From positions 1-10,320 of the forward strand of contig JAHJZL010000012.1 of NCBI GenBank assembly GCA_018826405.1: a stretch of 10,320 nucleotides of DNA. Reading direction: 5' to 3'. The DNA comes from Patescibacteria group bacterium (GTDB taxonomy: Bacteria > Patescibacteriota > Minisyncoccia > Phycocordibacterales > Phycocordibacteraceae). Each line of letters opens with the position of its first letter. The stretch's first letter is position 1. A program made the translations under genes and the position numbers. Under the pieces are notes generated by a model that was not told the origin of the DNA, did not search any database, and worked only from the letters and a program-made list of their open reading frames with translations. Shown here piece by piece: positions 1 through 6,201 of the stretch.

Positions 1-18
1 AGCAGCCTTCGGGCAGCT
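1..18 (+). other. UUCG-loop hairpin at window edge
   Basis: A seven-pair stem with one A-A mismatch closes a TTCG tetraloop at 8-11 (GCC/GGC inner pairs, AGC/GCT outer pairs). It ends 8 nt before tRNA-Gln. It may be the tail of an upstream structured RNA or a terminator stem, but no T tract follows and the upstream sequence is outside the window. Confidence 0.35.
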
Positions 19-26
19 TCCAGTAT

Positions 27-97
27 TGCGGGATCGTCTAATGGTAGGACTACGGTTTCTGGTGCCGTCTATCTAGGTTCGAGTCCTAGTCCCGCAG
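27..97 (+). tRNA. tRNA-Gln (anticodon CTG)
   Basis: A complete cloverleaf can be drawn. The acceptor stem is 27-33 with 90-96 (7 pairs), the D stem 36-39 with 47-50 around a GG-containing loop, the anticodon stem 52-56 with 64-68, and the T stem 73-77 with 85-89 around a TTCGAGT loop. The anticodon CTG at 59-61 reads codon CAG. A weak U1-A72 first pair and discriminator G97 fit bacterial glutamine tRNAs. The next bases are CAC, so the CCA end is not encoded and must be added enzymatically. No second copy of its 3' end was seen in the window, so there is no direct sign of integration into this gene. Confidence 0.95.
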
Positions 98-145
98 CAC
101 TCAGGAAAAGTATCGAAGGACCTATACAGGTCAATAAATACAGCA

Positions 146-209
146 GTTCGGAAACGTCCAAGACGTACACCTGTCTTGGATGCCGAACCTTACCCCATAA
201 AGTGCCGAA
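146..209 (+). repeat. Hairpin and 22-bp phased direct repeats upstream of the first gene
   Basis: A perfect 8-bp inverted repeat, TCCAAGAC (157-164) and GTCTTGGA (173-180), sits inside an outer 6-bp pair GTTCGG (146-151) and CCGAAC (183-188). TGCCGAA occurs at 181-187 and again at 203-209, exactly 22 bp apart or two helical turns. The palindrome ACCCGGGT follows at 214-221. There is no T tract, so this is unlikely to be a simple terminator. Placement just above the 244-249 promoter suggests regulator binding sites or a recombination site; neither is shown. Confidence 0.45.
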
Positions 210-243
210 TCTGACCCGGGTATCTGGCGTTCGTAAGAAGGAG

Positions 244-249
244 TATAAT
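244..249 (+). promoter_or_regulatory. -10 box for the Shedu-containing operon
   Basis: A perfect TATAAT ends 6 nt before the ATG at 256, which would start transcription at or next to the start codon and give a leaderless mRNA. No good -35 was found at 17 nt. AAGGAG at 238-243 is an alternative reading as a Shine-Dalgarno, but its 12-nt spacing to the ATG is long. Confidence 0.6.
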
Positions 250-255
250 TGACCT

Positions 256-438
256 ATGGAAGAACCAGTCGTTAAATGCGAGGAATGCGGTCAAGAAATG
301 AGAAAGATCGGCCCCTTTGCGCGCACCAAGCCAGAAGGAGCAGCCTCCTTCAACTTTGATGGTACGTATGACTACAACTGTATAAATGAAGCTTGTGGAA
401 AGATCGGCAAGATCTTAAAAGTAAAGCTCTATGGATAA
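256..438 (+). CDS. Small zinc-ribbon protein
   Basis: This 60-aa protein has two cysteine pairs, C8-x2-C11 and C42-x4-C47, separated by a stretch rich in aromatic and charged residues (about 20-40) and followed by a basic tail (KIGKILKVK). That is the layout of a single treble-clef or zinc-ribbon fold, used by many small nucleic-acid-binding or partner-binding proteins of mobile regions. No specific family is recognised. It is the first gene of a plus-strand run ending in Shedu. Its last 8 nt overlap the next gene (ATGGATAA), a pattern typical of translational coupling. The start at 256 is favoured by the TATAAT 6 nt upstream. The metal-binding reading is solid; the role is unknown. Confidence 0.7.
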   Translation: MEEPVVKCEECGQEMRKIGPFARTKPEGAASFNFDGTYDYNCINEACGKIGKILKVKLYG

Positions 439-664
439 GGATCAATGTCAGAAATTGTTTGAAGAGTTCAGGTCCCTAAAGGCAAAGATGGATTATGCTT
501 TTCAAGTCCATGACGTAGTTCCTGGCCAACCGCTTGATATTCGCACAGCTCCACCTGCCGAAGATATGTTCCGCTACAAAGAAGTGGCAGAACTACTGCT
601 AGCTAACTGTACGGAGTGTCTGGTGCTGGATCCGGGGGAGCTCCACGAGCTCTACAGTGTATAA
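431..664 (+). CDS. Hypothetical protein, 77 aa
   Basis: No family is recognised. The protein is acidic and appears mainly helical at both ends (LFEEFRSLKAKMDYAFQ near the N-terminus; MFRYKEVAELLLAN around 47-60), with a proline-rich linker between them and two nearby cysteines at about 60 and 63. There is no signal peptide and no membrane segment. Its ATG lies inside the last codons of the preceding zinc-ribbon gene, with an 8-nt overlap and no separate Shine-Dalgarno, so re-initiation by ribosomes finishing that gene is the likely mode of translation. Overlap on this scale supports a real gene in the same operon. A partner role with the zinc ribbon is possible but unproven. Confidence 0.55.
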   Translation: MDKDQCQKLFEEFRSLKAKMDYAFQVHDVVPGQPLDIRTAPPAEDMFRYKEVAELLLANCTECLVLDPGELHELYSV

Positions 665-669
665 AATTT

Positions 670-975
670 ATGAACGATCCCTTTGGTATTAGTTTCGAGA
701 AGACGTCATTCAAGACTGGACACGGCCTGGATCAGATACGGTGGGGAGCATTCGTTGGCACCGACGGAAAGCACAGGATTGCAGCATTTCACGTTACAGC
801 ACTCGATTCTCATTTCGCGCATGAGGGCGGAAAAGATATCGAAGAAGAAGCGAATCTTACTGTGGCCTCTGGAGCTGCGCTTTCTGGAGCAACGCACCAA
901 GCCTATGAATGGGTGAACAACAGGTTCGAAAGTGTGGATGTAGATGATCAAACGTGGTTTAAGTTTGTCGTATGA
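670..975 (+). CDS. Hypothetical protein, 101 aa
   Basis: No family is recognised. The ATG at 670 gives a 101-aa product, apparently alternating strands and loops, with a histidine-containing central part (AAFHVTALDSHFAHEGG) and an acidic C-terminus rich in aromatics. A GTG at 616 in the same frame would add 18 residues (MSGAGSGGAPRAL...), but these lie over the end of the previous gene, have low-complexity glycine/alanine content and lack a properly spaced ribosome site, so 670 is preferred. The gene begins 5 nt after the preceding stop. Its own stop overlaps the next start by 4 nt (ATGA), so it is embedded in a coupled operon. Soluble and cytoplasmic as far as can be seen. Confidence 0.6.
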   Translation: MNDPFGISFEKTSFKTGHGLDQIRWGAFVGTDGKHRIAAFHVTALDSHFAHEGGKDIEEEANLTVASGAALSGATHQAYEWVNNRFESVDVDDQTWFKFVV

Positions 976-1310
976 ATCTTTCTATCAGCTACAACTGGCC
1001 TACGGGAGAGAATATGGCTCATGCCACGCTTGGCCAGCCCAACGTTAACGACGAATCCCTTGAGTATAGAATTGGTATACTTCCGCACGACCATCCCGGT
1101 ATGGTTACCTGGAAAGAACCTGGGTGGGTGCCAGCGAGAGAGTTTGATCGAGAAACTTCGGTCTTCGCGAGGAGAGAGGATAAAGTTGTCGTCGAGAGAC
1201 GAAGGATAAACGAAGAAGAAATTGAAAGGATAAAGGTGTGGGATATAGCTGCAGACTGGCCAATGGAGGCAGTCGGTCCGACTTTGTCTACCACTTCTTG
1301 GTACTTTTAG
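972..1310 (+). CDS. Hypothetical protein, 112 aa
   Basis: No family is recognised. The 112-aa product is charged and rich in tryptophan. Residues about 45-63 read TWKEPGWVPAREFDRETSV, followed by a highly charged stretch REDKVVVERRRINEEEIERIK that is probably an exposed helix. No signal peptide or membrane segment is seen. The start codon overlaps the previous stop as ATGA, a classic coupling signal, and the gene ends 12 nt before the Shedu start. Position directly ahead of a defence nuclease makes an accessory or regulatory role worth testing, but Shedu normally works as a single-gene system, so these may simply be mobile-element cargo. Confidence 0.6.
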   Translation: MNLSISYNWPTGENMAHATLGQPNVNDESLEYRIGILPHDHPGMVTWKEPGWVPAREFDRETSVFARREDKVVVERRRINEEEIERIKVWDIAADWPMEAVGPTLSTTSWYF

Positions 1311-1322
1311 ATATTTTTTACT

Positions 1323-2693
1323 ATGGGTAAGCCGACCAAGACAATAGCTCAAAAGCTTCAAACCAAGCTCGCCAAGCTTAGGGAAGATGGTCTTATAGTT
1401 ACTCCCCGGCAGGTCACAATTCGAAGAAGGGTGCTTTTTAGATACACACCCGAGAAGATTTCATACACGAGAACTCGCTACTTTCCCTCGATGAAGGAAG
1501 ATATCGTTGAAGAGGATTTTACAGCTGAGATTTTATTGGACCATCAGACCCTCGGCATTCTTTCTGGACAATTACAGAACCCGCCTCGAGGTGTAAGCAG
1601 AGTTTTGGACATGATCCGATACGCGGAACCCGATATTGATTCAATTACTGTTGGCGGTACAGAGAATAAAGTCGAAGGCAGTAGAGTCTTTGTTACCCAT
1701 GCGCTTTACATTATTCTCACTTCCATTAACAGAGAGGAGGGTCGAGATAAGGTTACGAGAGTAAGAAATCGTGTAGCCCCTTTCCTCAAAGATAATTTCG
1801 ATCTCGAAACGGAGGAACTCACTACCGAAAGGGATTACGGGCTTTTGATGAATGAGATTCTCGCCAGCAAAGCATTCACTCAGAATGATATTGCTCAGCT
1901 TGCTAGCGAGCTTGAAAGCGGAGAACTCAACGAGATTGTTATTGAACGGCAGATAAACAAACAGGCAGAGTGGCTTCTTGATTCGATGCAAACGATTATT
2001 GATGAACCAGAACTCACTCAAGCGAAATCTCGTGAGCTTGGCCAGAGGCTATTCAACTTCTCCAGAGCTTCTATATCTGGCCCGGAGAAACTCATGGAGA
2101 AGATACTTACAAAATACGGACAGAATATTATCTTCGGCGTTCCTGCACTCTTGAACGTAGACGGTTTTGTAACATCGTCAGCGGGACTGCCTCGATCGCA
2201 ATTTGACTTGTTGCTCATCAACAATCTTTCGGATGTTGAAATCGTAGAGCTAAAGCGCCCTGACGAGTTCCTCTTAGATTTTGATGACAGTCGGAATAAG
2301 TTTTATGCGTCTAAAGACTTGGGAATAGCGACTGCCCAAGCGGAGAGGTATATATCTGCTATTTATCGTGAAAATGATGCTGAACTCAGAATTCAGGGAC
2401 AAAGCATCAGAGAGTACCTTCAGTCTAAATTGGGAGGAACTATAACCTTGTCTATATGCAGACCGAAGGCTCTGATTGTGATGGGTAGAATACAAAATAT
2501 AGCTAAACGCTATGACGATCTTTCAGCCCGAGTAAGAGCGAGCGTCACGCGAGCTTCGTACGAAAAGAATCTTGACCACGCCTATAAGGAGATAAAATCC
2601 TCCTATAAGAATATCGATATAACTACATACTCTGAACTAATTGAGAGCGCGCGCCTTCGTCTCCAGGTTGAAAGGGAGGACCCCGATGCATAG
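1323..2693 (+). CDS. sduA: Shedu anti-phage nuclease (SduA, DUF4263)
   Basis: This 456-aa protein has the Shedu C-terminal nuclease domain at about 265-445. The PD-(D/E)XK core is visible as SQFD with D295, then VEIVELKRP with E309 and K311, followed by a helix carrying Q339 (TAQAERYISAI), the strand motif PKALIVMGR at 381-389, and a final helix after TTYSEL (434-439). Residues 1-250 are the variable N-terminal part that in this family is thought to sense infection or control assembly. Shedu is known as a single-gene defence against phages and plasmids whose nuclease acts on DNA. It follows four coupled small genes by 12 nt with no Shine-Dalgarno; TATTTT at 1312-1317 could be a secondary promoter. 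The last 57 nt overlap the recombinase gene on the other strand. All expected catalytic residues are present, so it is probably active. Confidence 0.93.
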   Translation: MGKPTKTIAQKLQTKLAKLREDGLIVTPRQVTIRRRVLFRYTPEKISYTRTRYFPSMKEDIVEEDFTAEILLDHQTLGILSGQLQNPPRGVSRVLDMIRYAEPDIDSITVGGTENKVEGSRVFVTHALYIILTSINREEGRDKVTRVRNRVAPFLKDNFDLETEELTTERDYGLLMNEILASKAFTQNDIAQLASELESGELNEIVIERQINKQAEWLLDSMQTIIDEPELTQAKSRELGQRLFNFSRASISGPEKLMEKILTKYGQNIIFGVPALLNVDGFVTSSAGLPRSQFDLLLINNLSDVEIVELKRPDEFLLDFDDSRNKFYASKDLGIATAQAERYISAIYRENDAELRIQGQSIREYLQSKLGGTITLSICRPKALIVMGRIQNIAKRYDDLSARVRASVTRASYEKNLDHAYKEIKSSYKNIDITTYSELIESARLRLQVEREDPDA

Positions 2694-4001
2694 TCTTTTA
2701 TCGCGTAAGATCAGTTTATTTTTGAGGTTTGAAAGTAAATCCCTCTTCTCAAAAATAGTTCCCTCAGTGAGTAGGTATTTTGAATAGTTGCGAATATCTG
2801 CATCCTTAGCTCGATATATTTCTTCGGGTTTTCCCATAATTCCCGAATGAAATTTCTTATGCCTCTCTATCTCGGTCTCCAGTTTCTTCTTTATGCCGGA
2901 GCGATCAAGATCGATACGCTCGATAATGTCAGTGAACTGATATATGAGCATCTTCTCCTCTATGTAGCCCTCCTTGCAGTTTATGTCCCGGGATCGTGTG
3001 CAACCATAGTAAATGTATTTTGCGGTCGACCCGTCTTTTAACGTTTTGAATTTTTCCTGTGCCGTTACTCCCGACTGGCAGGCTCCGCAAGAGAGTAAGC
3101 GAGTGAAGGCGAATTCCTTGTTCTTATTCGGAGCCCGAACTTGCATATGAAGTTGCTTCTGAACTGCATCAAAGAGTTCTTTCGATATTAGAGGAGTGTG
3201 CTTGCCCTGGAACCACCGGCCGCTGTTCTTGGGATACTCGAATGAGCCGTAGTAGAAGTGGTTTGCGAGAACGTTGTAGACGTTACTAAGAGTAAGCGGC
3301 TTTCCAGTACGTGTCGTGAACTTTATGTCTTTGAGCCAGCGGTATACCTTCCGGCCGCTCCAGCCCTCGTTAGCTACTTTTTGAAAGAGCTCCTTGATGA
3401 GAGGAGCTCTTTCTGGGTCTACGAACACAACACCTTTTTGATCCTTATTCTTCGAGTTTAGGTATCCAGTCGGCGCGACCGAGGGCCAGAGTCCAAGTTC
3501 ACATTTTGTTTTGAGTCCTCGCTTTACATTAATGCTCTTGTTGTCATTCTCGAGCTTTGCTTGGGAGCCAAGAATCATTAGGAGGAATTTCTCATTTGGG
3601 TTATTCGTGAAGCGCTGGCTGTGGGTACGAATCTCAACTAGTTTCTTCTGGTCGAATAGATCCACGATTGCCCCAAGGTCCCCGGCGTTTCGAGAGAGTC
3701 GGTCAGGGTGCCACGCGAGTATGCCATCAAACTTATCCTCACGTATATCAGTGAGAAGTTGGTTGAATACAGGTCGCTGCCCGCAATCTTTGGCTGAGTG
3801 CGATTCTCGGTACATGTCGGTAATAGTCAGTCCCTCTCGTTGGGCCAGGGCCAACATCTCGTTAACCTGGGAATCTATCGAAAGCGCCTGCCTCTCCTCC
3901 GCCTCGCTCGATTTACGGGCATACAGGCAGTATCTAACGGTAACAGCTGCCTGTGGGGCAGGTGCGGCCGTTTGGGCTCCGTAAAGCATCGCTGTTTCCA
4001 T
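2637..4001 (-). CDS. Large serine recombinase with zinc ribbon
   Basis: This is a site-specific DNA recombinase (454 aa) of the resolvase/integrase superfamily. The N-terminal catalytic domain (about 22-165) has YCLYARKSS with the likely nucleophile S31, SIDSQ at 41-45, and the active-site motif DRLSRN at 100-105. The 'recombinase' DNA-binding domain spans about 175-290 (GLWPSVAPTGY through the ISKELFDAVQ helix). A zinc ribbon follows, with C305-x2-C308 and C334-x7-C342, then a helical C-terminus. The architecture resembles recombinases common in CPR/Patescibacteria genomes. Length is normal and motifs are intact, so it is probably functional. Residues 1-20 are alanine-rich and poorly conserved in type; M5 is an alternative start. 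It probably mobilised or rearranges this defence island, but no att sites could be identified. Confidence 0.95.
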   Translation of the reverse strand: METAMLYGAQTAAPAPQAAVTVRYCLYARKSSEAEERQALSIDSQVNEMLALAQREGLTITDMYRESHSAKDCGQRPVFNQLLTDIREDKFDGILAWHPDRLSRNAGDLGAIVDLFDQKKLVEIRTHSQRFTNNPNEKFLLMILGSQAKLENDNKSINVKRGLKTKCELGLWPSVAPTGYLNSKNKDQKGVVFVDPERAPLIKELFQKVANEGWSGRKVYRWLKDIKFTTRTGKPLTLSNVYNVLANHFYYGSFEYPKNSGRWFQGKHTPLISKELFDAVQKQLHMQVRAPNKNKEFAFTRLLSCGACQSGVTAQEKFKTLKDGSTAKYIYYGCTRSRDINCKEGYIEEKMLIYQFTDIIERIDLDRSGIKKKLETEIERHKKFHSGIMGKPEEIYRAKDADIRNYSKYLLTEGTIFEKRDLLSNLKNKLILRDKRLCIGVLPFNLETKARALN

Positions 4002-4010
4002 ACAGACACG

Positions 4011-4038
4011 AACATACCCGATACGGGTACGAAGTCTA
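4011..4038 (-). promoter_or_regulatory. Recombinase promoter with palindromic operator
   Basis: On the minus strand TAGACT (4038-4033), a 16-nt spacer and TATGTT (4016-4011) form a sigma-70-like promoter, 9 nt from the recombinase ATG. The perfect palindrome TACCCG-ATA-CGGGTA (4015-4029) fills most of the spacer and touches the -10 box, the position expected for a repressor that blocks RNA polymerase. Autoregulation by a recombinase-linked regulator is an inference. Confidence 0.5.
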
Positions 4039-4058
4039 GTGGGTCCGGAAGGGGATAA

Positions 4059-4085
4059 CGAAAACCCGCCTTAGGCGGGTTTTCG
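4059..4085 (-). terminator. Intrinsic terminator after the AIPR gene
   Basis: A 12-bp perfect stem, CGAAAACCCGCC (4059-4070) and GGCGGGTTTTCG (4074-4085), with a 3-nt loop. The T run is inside the stem, so it could act in both directions. It lies 16 nt beyond the AIPR stop and upstream of the recombinase promoter, so it separates the two minus-strand units. Confidence 0.85.
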
Positions 4086-4101
4086 TGGAAGAAATAGCGT
4101 G

Positions 4102-5304
4102 CTACAGATGCCTCTTCAATACTGCGTTCTCTACATACTGATAGCAGAGAGCCCAGGTGCCTTGATCCTTACCAAGTGCGTTTGGGTTCTTAATCGTAAT
4201 GGCCTGACTACCAATATGAGCAACTAGTTGACCCTCCACTTCAGTGAGAAACCTGAATGGATCCGTCTTCCAGGTACACTTATTTGCATCACAGGCAACC
4301 AGATTCCTTAGGCTTGCTAGAACGGGGAGTATAAATCCTTGAGGGATGCGGTACTCAGAGCTGCTGCTAGTAAATACAAGCTCCTCCTTCTTTCCGTGCT
4401 CAAGTTTATCCACTCCCTTCAGATTACCGAACTTGCCCCTATTACCATTCCCTTTGTCGTTGTTGTATATATTCGGCATTCGCGAATATATCTCGTCACG
4501 CAGCTGCAGGATCTCAGGAAGCAAGGGGATGTATTTCACCAACCGTTCCTTGTTTTTCTCATCAGCGAAGTGATTCACAACTGCAGCACGCGAGGAGTAG
4601 GCCTTTACTGGGTGACTCGAATCCCCAAAGGATTCGACATCAAAGCAATATAGGTAAGAAAGAATCTCTTTCACATCGATATCCTTCTCCACATCCCCGA
4701 CTGATTCCTCGTACTGCTTATAGAAGATACGGTTAGCATAAGGCTGATCCTTGAGCACTTCCTTAATTTTCTCGTAGCTTCCGAGAAGTTCCTGAATACT
4801 TTGCTCTTGAACTGGCGTTGACTTGTTCCTCGCTTCAATAACAGGAACCACATCTTCTCGAGTTTTAAACCCCTCAAGAAACTCAATAGAGACATACGCG
4901 TCTACCTGCTGGCGCTCTTCCTCTGTTAGCGGAGAGACGTGGTTTTGAATGACACGGAAGGTGTGCCCACCGTCTGCAATTCCATTCATATTCTTGTCAG
5001 TGAACTCCAGTGACACCGTATTCGTTTTGTTGTCAAAGGTAACCTTGTCCGCAACTAGCAAGATGCCGCGATTCTTGAAGTAGAACGCCGCGGGATCATC
5101 CCTAAGGCTGTCACGCATTTCCTTGGGAACTCGGATTTCCTCCTTCGGGTCACGTACGTTCAGTGCGCGCCACTCATCTAGCTCTGTTGGAACCTCATTA
5201 ACTTTGACAACTGCGTAGTACTTCTGCTTGCCTGACTCATCGTAAGGAGTTGGTTGCTTACGGAATGAGAAAACTGGAAACCGAACCATTGTTACTTGTG
5301 CCAT
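4102..5304 (-). CDS. AIPR-family abortive-infection phage resistance protein
   Basis: With the ATG at 5304 this is a 400-aa protein of the AIPR family (abortive infection phage resistance, Pfam AIPR). Family hallmarks are FYFKNRGILLVA at 74-85, NGIADGGHTFRVI at 107-119 and the EARNKS helix end at 157-162. The GGHTF segment resembles the DGQHR signature of DndB-like proteins, suggesting a related nucleotide- or DNA-handling fold; this last point is an inference. No signal peptide or membrane helix is seen. The frame stays open upstream to a TTG at 5559, but those 85 codons are cysteine-rich, unlike the family, and contain the inverted repeats described below, so they are treated as untranslated. 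MVRF at residue 6 is another possible start. It is a single-gene unit ended by the 4059-4085 terminator. Confidence 0.85.
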   Translation of the reverse strand: MAQVTMVRFPVFSFRKQPTPYDESGKQKYYAVVKVNEVPTELDEWRALNVRDPKEEIRVPKEMRDSLRDDPAAFYFKNRGILLVADKVTFDNKTNTVSLEFTDKNMNGIADGGHTFRVIQNHVSPLTEEERQQVDAYVSIEFLEGFKTREDVVPVIEARNKSTPVQEQSIQELLGSYEKIKEVLKDQPYANRIFYKQYEESVGDVEKDIDVKEILSYLYCFDVESFGDSSHPVKAYSSRAAVVNHFADEKNKERLVKYIPLLPEILQLRDEIYSRMPNIYNNDKGNGNRGKFGNLKGVDKLEHGKKEELVFTSSSSEYRIPQGFILPVLASLRNLVACDANKCTWKTDPFRFLTEVEGQLVAHIGSQAITIKNPNALGKDQGTWALCYQYVENAVLKRHL

Positions 5305-5308
5305 ACGA

Positions 5309-5365
5309 ACTTTTGTTAAGAACGGATAAATAGAAAACGCGCCCATCCGCGCGCCTAACAAAAGT
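5309..5365 (-). repeat. 10-bp inverted repeat abutting the AIPR start
   Basis: ACTTTTGTTA (5309-5318) and TAACAAAAGT (5356-5365) are perfect inverted copies 37 nt apart. Between them CGCGC and GCGCG form a smaller nested pair around CCATCC. The proximal arm ends 4 nt before the AIPR ATG. Such nested symmetry fits either a two-site operator or a folded mRNA leader controlling a toxic abortive-infection gene. Confidence 0.55.
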
Positions 5366-5550
5366 CCACAGGGTAATCCGTGAAGCTGTCGCTTGACGTT
5401 CTCCAAGAGCTTACTCTCCGAAAGGAGTCTGACTCTTTGGCCACCGCAGTCGATGTGACTACCGGCGATTGGCTCCGCGGAGGAAGACCAATACAAAAAT
5501 AGTACAGAACTTCTATCCGGAGCGCAACAATGGGCGCGATGATTAACGCA

Positions 5551-5560
5551 GTGATACAAT
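5551..5560 (+). promoter_or_regulatory. Extended -10 promoter for the 191-aa gene
   Basis: TGATACAAT (5552-5560) is an extended -10 (TGn plus TACAAT) ending 9 nt before the ATG at 5570, predicting a leader of only about 3 nt. No -35 is evident. The same nine bases occur in the dam promoter. Confidence 0.55.
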
Positions 5561-5569
5561 TTTAATGTA

Positions 5570-6145
5570 ATGAACGAGGAAAATTTTTATAACCCAAAGT
5601 ATTATGACGGTGAAAGGCTCTGGCAACTTAAGCCACGCCTCGCAGCCTTTAGGACTTATAGAGTTAAGGACGGAACACTCATAGGCCTTTTCCAAGGGAA
5701 GCGCGGGATTCGCCCTGACCTGGACTTTGTTGTAAAGATTCTTGTTCCAGGAATAGATAAGAGGTTGACCCCGCCAACCCATACTTTTTGGGTAGTCGAT
5801 TTGCTGCTAAAGATTCCTCAGTTTAGGAACGAGGTTAGAGAAATAGTTCAGTACTACCTCGAATTCTATGACCGAGTACAGCCTTTTGAGTCGGTAGAGG
5901 AAAGGGATACATACGGTCTCGAGACAGTGGAAGAGATTTCAAACAAGTATGCTCACATCGAGCAGGACTACACACTACCTCTGGATTACGTTTGCATCAT
6001 GATTGAGCTCTTCGCCAAGAATGAAAAACTCTATTCGCAGGCCTATATGTTTAGGGACCTACTTTTGTCTCTAAGAGATTACCTGGATGGAAAGAAGCAC
6101 TATACCGAGGTATTGCAGGCAGCGATGCCTGGATTTAGGCGCTAA
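5570..6145 (+). CDS. Hypothetical protein, 191 aa, beside the restriction-modification genes
   Basis: No family is recognised. The N-terminal third is basic and aromatic (NPKYYDGERLWQLKPRLAAFRTYRV, then GLFQGKRGIRPDLDF), while the rest looks helical and acidic, with repeated amphipathic helices (EVREIVQYYLEFYDRV at about 88-103, YVCIMIELFAKNEKLYSQ at about 140-157). There is no signal peptide, membrane span or obvious catalytic motif. The gene has its own extended -10 promoter, lies divergent from AIPR and ends 56 nt before the DpnA-like methyltransferase, pointing the same way. It could be an extra component of the restriction system or an independent defence gene. It does not look like a controller (C) protein, since no helix-turn-helix is apparent. 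Confidence 0.7.
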   Translation: MNEENFYNPKYYDGERLWQLKPRLAAFRTYRVKDGTLIGLFQGKRGIRPDLDFVVKILVPGIDKRLTPPTHTFWVVDLLLKIPQFRNEVREIVQYYLEFYDRVQPFESVEERDTYGLETVEEISNKYAHIEQDYTLPLDYVCIMIELFAKNEKLYSQAYMFRDLLLSLRDYLDGKKHYTEVLQAAMPGFRR

Positions 6146-6166
6146 AAAGAGGGGATAAACGTTTAC

Positions 6167-6195
6167 TACACAAATCTCGTCGCTCAAGCTACGAT
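6167..6195 (+). promoter_or_regulatory. Promoter of the DpnA-like methyltransferase
   Basis: TACACA (6167-6172), a 17-nt spacer and TACGAT (6190-6195), each matching consensus at 4 or 5 of 6 positions. The -10 ends 6 nt before the ATG at 6202, so transcription would begin at the start codon. Confidence 0.5.
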
Positions 6196-6201
6196 CAATA
6201 C

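Larger units (their letters stand above)
5305..5569. other. Divergent intergenic region, AIPR / 191-aa gene
   Basis: This 265-bp spacer separates divergent genes. It holds the 5309-5365 inverted repeat next to the AIPR start, a CTCC-GAAA-GGAG tetraloop hairpin near 5434-5445, the 10-bp palindrome CTCCGCGGAG at 5473-5482 and an extended -10 at 5553-5560. No convincing promoter with both elements was found for the AIPR gene. The in-frame opening on the minus strand is considered chance or a long leader. Confidence 0.5.

Noticed and set aside
616..669. GTG start at 616 for the 101-aa protein
   Set aside because: Overlaps the preceding gene, low-complexity residues, no spaced ribosome site; the ATG at 670 is preferred.
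948..1361. Minus-strand 137-codon frame over the small genes
   Set aside because: It covers two overlapping plus-strand genes, has no ribosome site or promoter, and its translation shows no recognisable features.
5305..5559. 85-codon N-terminal extension of the AIPR protein from a TTG
   Set aside because: Cysteine-rich sequence unlike the family, and the DNA contains inverted repeats and the opposite-strand promoter. A long leader is more likely.
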